Source: Terriglobia bacterium (GTDB lineage: Bacteria; Acidobacteriota; Terriglobia; Bryobacterales; UBA6623). Taken from it: a stretch of 64,000 bases of DNA. The stretch is taken from assembly GCA_009841225.1 (NCBI GenBank), contig VXMF01000009.1, positions 124,001 to 188,000 on the forward strand. Direction: 5' to 3'. Of this stretch, positions 16,024 to 22,879 are shown piece by piece (the stretch's first letter is position 1; each line of letters begins with the position of its first letter). Below the pieces are notes generated by a model. It saw only the letters and a list, made by a program, of their open reading frames with translations, searched no databases and was not told the DNA's origin. The translations under genes were made by a program, and so were the position numbers.

Positions 16024-17948
16024 CGCTCGAACTTGGTGCGGTCGCGGGCGAACGATCGCTTGCGCATCTCGGTGGACTTGGCCAGCGCCTGCCTGGCCCG
16101 CTCCATGTTGCCCAGCCGGCGGTGGGCTTGGAAGAGCGAGTAGTGGATATCGCCGTAGTAGTCGAGGATCAGGGCCTGCTCGAGCTGCGCCGCGGCCTCT
16201 TCCGCGCGCCCGACCCGCAGGTACGCCCGGCCCAGGCTTGGGCGGGCCTCGACCAAGTTAGGGTCAAGCTGCAGGGCGGTCTCCAAGTACGGGATGGCCT
16301 CGGGATGCTGTTGCCTGGCCACGAACAACCGGCCCGTCACGTATAGCGAGCGCGGGTTCGCACCGTCTAGATCGAGGGCCTTCTCGAGGGCTTGCTCGGC
16401 TTCGTCGTAGGCGTTGTTGAGCAAGTAGATCAGTCCCAAGCTGCGGTGCAACTCGGCCGCGTCTGGTTTGAGCTCGATCGCGCGTAGGTACTCGGCAATC
16501 GCCTGCTCGTCAGCTTGCCGCTGGCGGTGGGCCTCCGCCCGCAATTGATGTACGCGCCAGGACTGCGGGGCCAGCTTCTCGACCTGCTCGAAGCACAAGT
16601 CCGCCAGTGACCGGAGCGTGCCGACCGTCCAATAGACGGCTTCAGGCTGTGGCTCGTCCGTCCCGCGCATAGCGTGCGTGAACGCGATCACTGCCCGTTC
16701 GTGCTGGCCGAGAGCAAGGTAGGCCCTGCCCAGCAGCAACAGCTCCGCCCGCGTCATCGAAGGCCGCGACACCAGCGCCCGGGCGCAGGCCGAATAAAGA
16801 TGGTCGGCGCACAGAGCGACAGCTTCGGAGACCCCGCCGGAGCGTATGGGAGCGGCTTGGACGGCACGTTCGAATCGCGCTCGCGCGGCGGCGGCAGTTG
16901 CCGCGTCGCCGGCAGTGGCGGAGAGAGCCCAAGCCAAGAACGCCGCCGGTCCCGCCTCGGAGTGTCCCAGCGACTGCAGGAGCTTGGCCGCAGATTCGGG
17001 CGCGATGGCCCCGGACTCGAACGCTGGCTGGGATCCCAGCCATTGCGGAAACGAATCCCAGACCGCAGCCACTCGTTCAAGAGCGGAGGCAGCATCTCCC
17101 CGGGCCAAGCTGATCTCGGCCAGCCCGAGCAATGCCTCCTCGGAACGCGGATCGGTGCGCAGCTCGTCTTCGAAACTGGCGGCGGCCTCGCCTAACTGCC
17201 CGAGCCGCAAGCGCGCGGATCCCAGGGCCGAGTGCAAACCGGGAAGGTCGGATCGCTTGGCAACCGCGGTCGCGTAGTAGTTGGCCGCGGCCTCCCAAGC
17301 CTCGCTAAGCGCCAGCATGTCCGCCCCGAGCCGGGCGGCCCAGACCGAATCCGGCTGCTCGACGACCAAACGTCCGGCCAGATCGCTCATCAGGCCCATG
17401 TAGTCGCGCCCGAGCAGGTACCATGCCTCGGTCCGGTCCGGGCTGTGTGAGAACGCAGCCTGAAATTCCTGCACCGCGCTGGCGTAGTCCCCCTTCGCCA
17501 GGTGACACGCCGCCAGCGCCCGGTGCGCTTCGAGGTTGGCCGGGTCCAGTTCCAAGCTGCGCGAGAGCGCAGCGATAGCTTGGTCGGAGGCGCCTAGCTT
17601 GAGGTGGCCAAGGCCTAGGAACAAATGCGCGGCGGGCAGGTCCGGCAGGGCACGAGCCGCCTGCTCCAGCTCGTCAACCGACTGCTCGTACTTCCCTTGC
17701 AAGAACAGGGCCAAGCCCAGATTCACGCGCGCTTCGGAAAGCCCCGGCTCAGAATCGAGGGCGGCGCGGAACTCAGTCTCGGCTTGGGCGAAGCGCCCGG
17801 CTTGCAGCGCCGTCTGACCGGCTTGGAAGCGAGTCCGGACATCGGCTTGCTCGAGCGCTGGCTGGGCCCACAGGACGGCTGGCAGCAGCAGCAACGTTGC
17901 AGCGGCTGCGCGAAGCCTAGCGGCCGATCCGAGCGTTGTCCGAGCCAT
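16005..17948 (-). CDS. Secreted tetratricopeptide-repeat protein
   Basis: The 647-residue protein begins with a signal peptide (LLLLPAVLWAQ). It then consists almost entirely of TPR units: an N-terminal block of about six repeats (RFAQAETEFRAALDSEPGLS, ANLEAHRALAACHLAKGDY), a more divergent centre, and a C-terminal block of five or six (DAAELHRSLGLIYLLNNAYD, PNLVEARPSLGRAYLRVGR). TPR solenoids bind proteins, and SusD-type glycan-binding proteins are also built on a TPR scaffold. It lies 100 nt downstream of the Oar-like receptor and overlaps the CRTAC1 start, so a role as the receptor's surface partner is plausible but unproven. Confidence 0.9.
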   Translation of the reverse strand: MARTTLGSAARLRAAAATLLLLPAVLWAQPALEQADVRTRFQAGQTALQAGRFAQAETEFRAALDSEPGLSEARVNLGLALFLQGKYEQSVDELEQAARALPDLPAAHLFLGLGHLKLGASDQAIAALSRSLELDPANLEAHRALAACHLAKGDYASAVQEFQAAFSHSPDRTEAWYLLGRDYMGLMSDLAGRLVVEQPDSVWAARLGADMLALSEAWEAAANYYATAVAKRSDLPGLHSALGSARLRLGQLGEAAASFEDELRTDPRSEEALLGLAEISLARGDAASALERVAAVWDSFPQWLGSQPAFESGAIAPESAAKLLQSLGHSEAGPAAFLAWALSATAGDAATAAAARARFERAVQAAPIRSGGVSEAVALCADHLYSACARALVSRPSMTRAELLLLGRAYLALGQHERAVIAFTHAMRGTDEPQPEAVYWTVGTLRSLADLCFEQVEKLAPQSWRVHQLRAEAHRQRQADEQAIAEYLRAIELKPDAAELHRSLGLIYLLNNAYDEAEQALEKALDLDGANPRSLYVTGRLFVARQQHPEAIPYLETALQLDPNLVEARPSLGRAYLRVGRAEEAAAQLEQALILDYYGDIHYSLFQAHRRLGNMERARQALAKSTEMRKRSFARDRTKFERWIKSE

Positions 17949-18048
17949 GGAAGCCGGATTCGATTATCGCCAGTTCTTGGAGCGCAAGAGAAACCGGCGG
18001 GCGGCTGGGCCGCCCGCCGGTTCGATTCGCCAAGCCTGCGCGATCCGC

Positions 18049-21000
18049 CTAGAAGATCAGTCGCAGCCCGAACTGCACAAGTCGAGGCACGCCTCGAGTG
18101 CCGCTGATCACTCCGAACTGAGGAGTGCCCAACGCTGTTCCCGGATGCCGGAAGACGGGCGTGTTGAACAGGTTGAAGAACTCCGTGCGGAACTCCAGGC
18201 CCACGCTCTCACCCAACTGAGTACGCTTGAACAGCGCGAAGTCCCACTGTGCAATGCCGGGCCCGCGCACGTCCGGCAGGACTCGGGATGTGTTGCCGAA
18301 GGTAAACGCCGCCGGCTGGCTGAACACGTCTGTCCTGAAGTACTTGTTGAGTCGCGTCTGCGGGTCGCCGGAGAGTTCCGCGCTGGTGCCGTTGTTGTCC
18401 ACGAACTGAGATCCTCCGTAAGAGTTGGAGAGGTTCTGGGAAGGCGACACGCCGAGCGGAAATCCGGTCTGGACGGTGGTCACACCGTTGATGCCCCAGC
18501 CTCCAAGGATGGCGTTGGCAGCCCCCGAAAGATCGCCGAGGAAGGGCTTGCCCTTGCCGAACGGCAGATCGAGGACATAGCTCAGCACGAAACGCTGCGA
18601 GACGTCGAACGCCGCCAGCGACTTCAGCGAACGGAGATCGTTGTTGTTGCCGCCAGTGGCCCAGCCCTGCGCACTGAAGCCCTCGAGGCCATCGAGCCAT
18701 CCGGTCAGCGTGCCAGCGTCCGTGATCAGCTTGCCAGCGGTATAGGATGCCAGCAAGCTCGCTCCGCCCCTGAACCGCCGCTCAACCTTGGCCTGGAACG
18801 AATGGTAGGTCGAGCTGCGGTTGGTCGGCCCTGCCATGGAAACGTCGGTAAATTGCGGATAGGGCCGCAGCAATTGCCCGCGTGAGACGGTCGGCTGCGA
18901 GAGCGGCCCGGCGGTAATGGAGGTGCCGTGGAACGGATTCGGCACCTGCTCGCTGAGCGCTCGGCCGAGGCTCAGGTGCTGGTCCGGCAACTGATTGATG
19001 GTCTGAGCATTGACCGGCAAGCTCGTTCCCTTCGATCCGGCGTAGGCTAGGTCAATCAGCGTACCGTCGCCGAGCTGCCGCTGGATGTTGAAGTTCCACT
19101 GCTGCATGTAGCCGAGCGGCTGGTCGGGCACCGCCGAACGGATACCGAGACCGCCAACCAAGGTGTTGAAGAACGTGGTGTCCCGCCCTGGCGGCTGCAG
19201 GACACCATCTGGGAAGGGGTCCGCCAACCGGCGAAACGGGGTGACGCCGCTATCGAGCGAGGTCACCCAAGGAGTGTTGATTGTATTGATGAAGTCGATG
19301 TTCGGCGCGGTCGCGAACGCAACGTCGTTAGGCAGCCAGAAGATGCCGTAGCCAGTACGGATCACAGTCTTGTCGTCTAGGCGGTACGCGATGCCAAGGC
19401 GAGGCGCGAAGGAATTTCGATCATCTATACCCGTCCGCGCGGACCGCAAATCGGTGTTCACGAGCGCTAATTGCCCTCGCAAGTCCAAGCCTGTCTCGGA
19501 TGACAAGGGATTGACCGAGTCGAGCGAAAGCGAAGTCATGCGATCGAAGCGCTCAGAGAAGTTCCCCGAGCGCTCCCAGCGCAACCCGATGTTCACGGTC
19601 AGCTTGTCATTGACCTGCCACTGGTCATTGATATAGGCAGCCCGGTAGATCATTTGCCCGGCCACCAAGCTGGGCGTCGAGATTCCGCCGCCAGTGCCCG
19701 TACCGAGCAGGAACGAAGCGAAGCCCCAACCACCCATCGGGTTGAACGGATCATCGGCGGTGAAGTTACTGTTGAAGCTGAAGATCCCGCTTGGGGTGTT
19801 GCTCTGGGCGTAGTTGTGCGTCAGCCTGCGCACATCGCCTCCGATCTTGAGCGTGTGTCGCCCGCGGATCAAGGTCAGGCTCGGCAGGAAGGCTACGTTG
19901 TCTTGGCGGGCAATGATGATACTGCCAGTTCCCTGGGCGCAGAACAGACCGTAGCTTTCGACGCAAGGTGTCGGAATGTGACGGAAATTTTCCGGAATCT
20001 GGCCCACTAGTGACGAAGGCCACGCGAATTGAGTCAGATCGGTCCCTTGGCTCGCAGGGGAACGGTCGTAACGGAAGCGCGTCCACGACGCCCGCAGGTC
20101 AAGAATCGTTGTCGGAGAAATCAACCACGTATCTCCGAGCACCCATTGGTTGGTGGTGAAGGTTTCCGGGCCTGCGTCAATGTGGGCACCAGTGCCGTAG
20201 GGATCCACGCCGAACGTGAGGTTGTCCCACCATGTCCAGCGCCCCATAAAGCGGTGCTTATCGCTGGCACTCCAATCTACGCGGTTGTTGAACTGGGTGT
20301 TGTTGCCGCCATCGCTGGCGTTGGTGGCATAGTTGTTGTTCAATCCGGGCTGGTTGGGCTGATCCCAAAGATGGCTCAGAGACCTTGCCGTGGCATCCTG
20401 CATCGCAGCCGGAACTACATCATTCTGGAATCGCGTGCGAGGCAGGTCGCCTGCGCTCGATACCGAGAACGGATCGTGGACGGCCCGCCCCACCTCCGAG
20501 AAATCGCCCTGCTGCTGCAGCGGGGTCGGCGAGTCGAGCAGCAGCGAGCGGCCCTGTCGCTGGCGATAACTCTCATAGGAGGAGAAGAAGAAGACGCGGT
20601 CCCGAACAATCGGGCCGCCGACGTTGGCACCCCACTGGTTCTGGACGAACGGCGGTGTTCCGATGCCGCTGGCGTTGTTAAAGAAAGTGTTGGAATTGAG
20701 GACCTTGTTCCGCAGAAACTCGTAGGCGGAGCCATGAAATTCGTTGCTGCCAGACTTCGTGGTCATGTTGATGACGCCGCCTGCGAAGCGGCCGAACTCC
20801 GCGCCGAGGTTGTTGGTCTGGATCTTGAACTCCTGCACCGCGTCCTGAGTGGGGATCAAGGAGGTGAGGTTGATGTAGGCCATGTTGACGGGCGCTCCAT
20901 CGAGCGTCGTGGCGCTCTGATTCGACTGGCCGCCGCCGATCTGGTAGTTGCCCCAGGCGAAGATGTTGACCCCGGTGGGACTCTGCATGGACTGCCCCTG

Positions 21001-21495
21001 CGGCACGACACCCGGAGCGAGAGCGACCAAGTTCAGCACATTGCGGCCGTTGAGCGGCATCTCGGTGACCTTGCGGGACTCGACGACCTGGCCGAGCGAG
21101 GATGTCTGCGACTGCAGCAGGGGCGTGCTGGAAACGACCTCGACTACTTCGGTGACCTCTCCGATTTCCAGCACTGGGTCGATGCGGATGCTCGCGTCGA
21201 CCTCGATCGTGATCGGCTCTTGCGCGAACTGCTTGAAGCCCTCAGAGCGCGCTTCCAAGCGGTACTGGCCCGGAACTAGGTTCACGAAGCGATACAGGCC
21301 GGCCGCTTCGGTCTCCTGCGCGCGCTGTTCGCCGGTCGCGAGACTCGTCACGGTGACGCTCGCTCCCGGAATCACGGCGCCCGTCGAGTCCTGAACGGAC
21401 CCGACCAAGCTGCCGTAGAAGGTCTGGCCGAACGCGGCGCCAGCGACAAGCGCCAAGCACGCTAGGAGCCATCCCAATCTCCTCAAATGGATCAT
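18049..21495 (-). CDS. Oar-like TonB-dependent outer-membrane receptor with carboxypeptidase regulatory-like domain
   Basis: The 1148-residue protein has a signal peptide (LACLALVAGAAFG), an N-terminal CarboxypepD_reg domain (GSVQDSTGAVIPGASVTVTS) and a plug with NGRNVLNLVALAPGVV and GAEFGRFAGGVINMTTKSG. A large barrel of about 900 residues follows and ends in FGLRLIF. This is the large acidobacterial Oar/SusC-like type thought to import oligosaccharides or peptides. ATG 21495 is preferred over 21546 because GGGAGGGA precedes it and the signal peptide follows directly. A promoter lies at 21551-21580. It heads the operon with the TPR and CRTAC1 genes. Confidence 0.93.
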   Translation of the reverse strand: MIHLRRLGWLLACLALVAGAAFGQTFYGSLVGSVQDSTGAVIPGASVTVTSLATGEQRAQETEAAGLYRFVNLVPGQYRLEARSEGFKQFAQEPITIEVDASIRIDPVLEIGEVTEVVEVVSSTPLLQSQTSSLGQVVESRKVTEMPLNGRNVLNLVALAPGVVPQGQSMQSPTGVNIFAWGNYQIGGGQSNQSATTLDGAPVNMAYINLTSLIPTQDAVQEFKIQTNNLGAEFGRFAGGVINMTTKSGSNEFHGSAYEFLRNKVLNSNTFFNNASGIGTPPFVQNQWGANVGGPIVRDRVFFFSSYESYRQRQGRSLLLDSPTPLQQQGDFSEVGRAVHDPFSVSSAGDLPRTRFQNDVVPAAMQDATARSLSHLWDQPNQPGLNNNYATNASDGGNNTQFNNRVDWSASDKHRFMGRWTWWDNLTFGVDPYGTGAHIDAGPETFTTNQWVLGDTWLISPTTILDLRASWTRFRYDRSPASQGTDLTQFAWPSSLVGQIPENFRHIPTPCVESYGLFCAQGTGSIIIARQDNVAFLPSLTLIRGRHTLKIGGDVRRLTHNYAQSNTPSGIFSFNSNFTADDPFNPMGGWGFASFLLGTGTGGGISTPSLVAGQMIYRAAYINDQWQVNDKLTVNIGLRWERSGNFSERFDRMTSLSLDSVNPLSSETGLDLRGQLALVNTDLRSARTGIDDRNSFAPRLGIAYRLDDKTVIRTGYGIFWLPNDVAFATAPNIDFINTINTPWVTSLDSGVTPFRRLADPFPDGVLQPPGRDTTFFNTLVGGLGIRSAVPDQPLGYMQQWNFNIQRQLGDGTLIDLAYAGSKGTSLPVNAQTINQLPDQHLSLGRALSEQVPNPFHGTSITAGPLSQPTVSRGQLLRPYPQFTDVSMAGPTNRSSTYHSFQAKVERRFRGGASLLASYTAGKLITDAGTLTGWLDGLEGFSAQGWATGGNNNDLRSLKSLAAFDVSQRFVLSYVLDLPFGKGKPFLGDLSGAANAILGGWGINGVTTVQTGFPLGVSPSQNLSNSYGGSQFVDNNGTSAELSGDPQTRLNKYFRTDVFSQPAAFTFGNTSRVLPDVRGPGIAQWDFALFKRTQLGESVGLEFRTEFFNLFNTPVFRHPGTALGTPQFGVISGTRGVPRLVQFGLRLIF

Positions 21496-21550
21496 GTTTC
21501 CCTCCCAAAGCCGCGGCCGGATACATGCAAGCAGGCCGTGCGGCACCGAT

Positions 21551-21580
21551 AGAATATCGCACGTTTCGGGACTAGTGCAA
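21551..21580 (-). promoter_or_regulatory. Sigma-70 promoter for the Oar-like receptor/TPR/CRTAC1 operon
   Basis: On the minus strand TTGCAC (21575-21580) and TATTCT (21551-21556) are separated by 18 nt, ending 55 nt before the receptor ATG. The gap 21496-21823 contains only this promoter, direct-repeat copy A and the vapB control region. Confidence 0.6.
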
Positions 21581-21600
21581 CGGGCAGATGAGTTCTCATA

Positions 21601-21768
21601 GCGCGCACACGGGGCGACATTGGGTCGCTATCCGCGCAGCCCGTCACCAACGCAACGAGCCGAGACGATTGTCGGCCTTGCGCGCAGGAAATCGGTCTTG
21701 GCATGGCGGAGACGCAGCCCAGCCGCACACGTTGTTACAGAACTCACGCGATTCTCAAATTGAACTGC
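21601..21768 (+). repeat. Direct repeat copy A (~165 nt), upstream of vapB
   Basis: This non-coding segment is a diverged duplicate of 22625-22789, in the same orientation about 1.02 kb apart, roughly 75-80 percent identical by eye. The best block is 32 identical bases, 21715-21746 against 22736-22767. Short hairpins GCGAC...GTCGC and AGAA...TTCT are kept in both copies. It ends in TTGAAC, a -35-like hexamer, about 60 nt before vapB. Confidence 0.85.
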
Positions 21769-21775
21769 GCAGTAC

Positions 21776-21820
21776 CTCCGGATGCCGGAGACTGTGATAC
21801 CCTAGAACTGTGAGACTGTG
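21776..21820 (+). promoter_or_regulatory. Putative vapB operator: inverted repeat plus ACTGTG direct repeats
   Basis: CTCCGG-ATG-CCGGAG forms a perfect 6-bp inverted repeat (21776-21790). It is followed by three ACTGTG copies at 21791, 21807 and 21815, directly before the antitoxin start. Ribbon-helix-helix antitoxins commonly autoregulate through such repeats; that it is an operator here is inference. Confidence 0.45.
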
Positions 21821-21823
21821 CCG

Positions 21824-22099
21824 ATGAGGAACATCACGGTATCCGTTGACGACGACACCTACCGGTTTGCCCGCATTCGAGCGGCGGAGTTGGATACTTC
21901 GGTCTCCGCAATGGTGCGCGACTTTCTCGAGCGCCTCGTCGAGGGCCAGACCGGGAGGCACGGCGCAGAAACGGAGCGAGAGCGTCGCCAGCGTCTGCTG
22001 AATGCTGTGTTTGAGGATATTCGCCAGACACGGGGCAGCTTCAGAGCCGCGGACAGTCTGACCCGAGACGCCCTGTACGAGCGCGATGCGATTCGTTGA
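21824..22099 (+). CDS. vapB: Antitoxin, ribbon-helix-helix VapB-like
   Basis: The 91-residue protein begins MRNITVSVDDDTYRFARIRA, the beta strand and first helix of a ribbon-helix-helix DNA-binding domain, and continues VSAMVRDFLERLV. The charged C-terminal half probably wraps the toxin. ATG 21824 is preferred over GTG 21818, which would only add two residues; neither has a strong Shine-Dalgarno. It overlaps the PIN-domain toxin gene by 14 nt, the usual antitoxin-first arrangement. Confidence 0.85.
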   Translation: MRNITVSVDDDTYRFARIRAAELDTSVSAMVRDFLERLVEGQTGRHGAETERERRQRLLNAVFEDIRQTRGSFRAADSLTRDALYERDAIR

Positions 22100-22511
22100 C
22101 ACCAACGTCCTGATCTACGCGATCAGCCCGGACACCGAGGAGGCCGAGAAACGGCACCGGGCACAGGATCTGCTGCTGGATGGGGATCTGGCCGTATCAG
22201 TCCAGGTGCTGCAGGAGTTCTACTGGCAGGCCACGCGGCCCAGCCGCAGGGGGGCGCTGAGCCCGGAACAGGCACTGCGGTTCATCGATTCCATCCGCGA
22301 GTTTCCGGTCCAAGACGTGTCGCTGGCCCCGTTCCGAGCTGCGGTTTCGCTTAGTCGGAGCTTCGGTTTGTCGTACTGGGACGGCGCGATTCTGGCCGCT
22401 GCGCGCGCGTGCGGCTGCGACGCGGTGTACTCCGAGGATATGAGCGATCAGCAGGACTACGACGGACTGCGAGTGATCAATCCATTCAGGGAGCAAGATG
22501 TGCGGGGATAG
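22086..22511 (+). CDS. vapC: VapC-like PIN-domain ribonuclease toxin
   Basis: The 141-residue protein has the PIN acidic residues: the N-terminal Asp in FVDTNVLIYAI, the Glu in VQVLQEFYWQ, and Asp residues in YWDGAILAAA and YSEDMSD. PIN toxins cleave tRNA or rRNA with Mg2+. The gene starts inside the end of vapB and is followed by a long non-coding stretch holding repeat copy B. The whole TA pair lies between the two ~165-nt direct repeats, which suggests insertion or duplication of this segment. Confidence 0.9.
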   Translation: MRFVDTNVLIYAISPDTEEAEKRHRAQDLLLDGDLAVSVQVLQEFYWQATRPSRRGALSPEQALRFIDSIREFPVQDVSLAPFRAAVSLSRSFGLSYWDGAILAAARACGCDAVYSEDMSDQQDYDGLRVINPFREQDVRG

Positions 22512-22624
22512 CTTCCGGGAGCTCGGAGTTCGGCCTTCGCTGCCACCTACTGCAATTGGGCTCAATCCGCGACGAGGCGCAAGGACTCAGCAGCAAGATC
22601 CTGCTCGAAACCATACTCGACATC

Positions 22625-22789
22625 GCGCGCACGAGGCGACATCGGTCGCTATACATTCAAGCCGAGACCAATGCAACGAGCGGAGACGATCACCGGCCTT
22701 GCGCGCACGAAATCGGCCTTGGCGGGGCTGAGACACAGCCCAGCCGCACACGTTGTTACAGAACTCATACAATTCTCTAATTGACACTC
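22625..22789 (+). repeat. Direct repeat copy B (~165 nt), upstream of the FecA-like receptor
   Basis: This is the second copy of the element at 21601-21768, in the same orientation; together they bracket vapBC. It occupies most of the 367-nt gap between vapC and the receptor gene (22512-22879), where I see no other gene. It ends at a perfect TTGACA hexamer (22781-22786) reading toward the receptor. Confidence 0.85.
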
Positions 22790-22810
22790 GATTGCATTAT
22801 TGGATAGGTT
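22781..22810 (+). promoter_or_regulatory. Possible promoter of the FecA-like receptor
   Basis: A consensus -35 TTGACA (22781-22786) is followed after 17-18 nt by a poor -10 (ATAGGT or TAGGTT, 22804-22810). A weak -10 with a strong -35 would fit a regulated promoter. I see no recognisable Fur box. Confidence 0.4.
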
Positions 22811-22879
22811 GGGAATTCCGTGGGCTGCGGTGGTTCCCGCCCGCAGTCGAATCACCGATACCGGCAAGGATACCCAGCA

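Noticed and set aside
20029-21279. Plus-strand open frame of ~416 codons over the Oar-like receptor
   Set aside because: It is antisense to the receptor gene, with low-complexity composition and no start signal.
21601-22789. CRISPR or attachment-site reading of the repeats around vapBC
   Set aside because: There are only two long diverged copies with 1 kb between them, no spacer pattern and no integrase, so this fits neither a CRISPR array nor a phage attachment pair.
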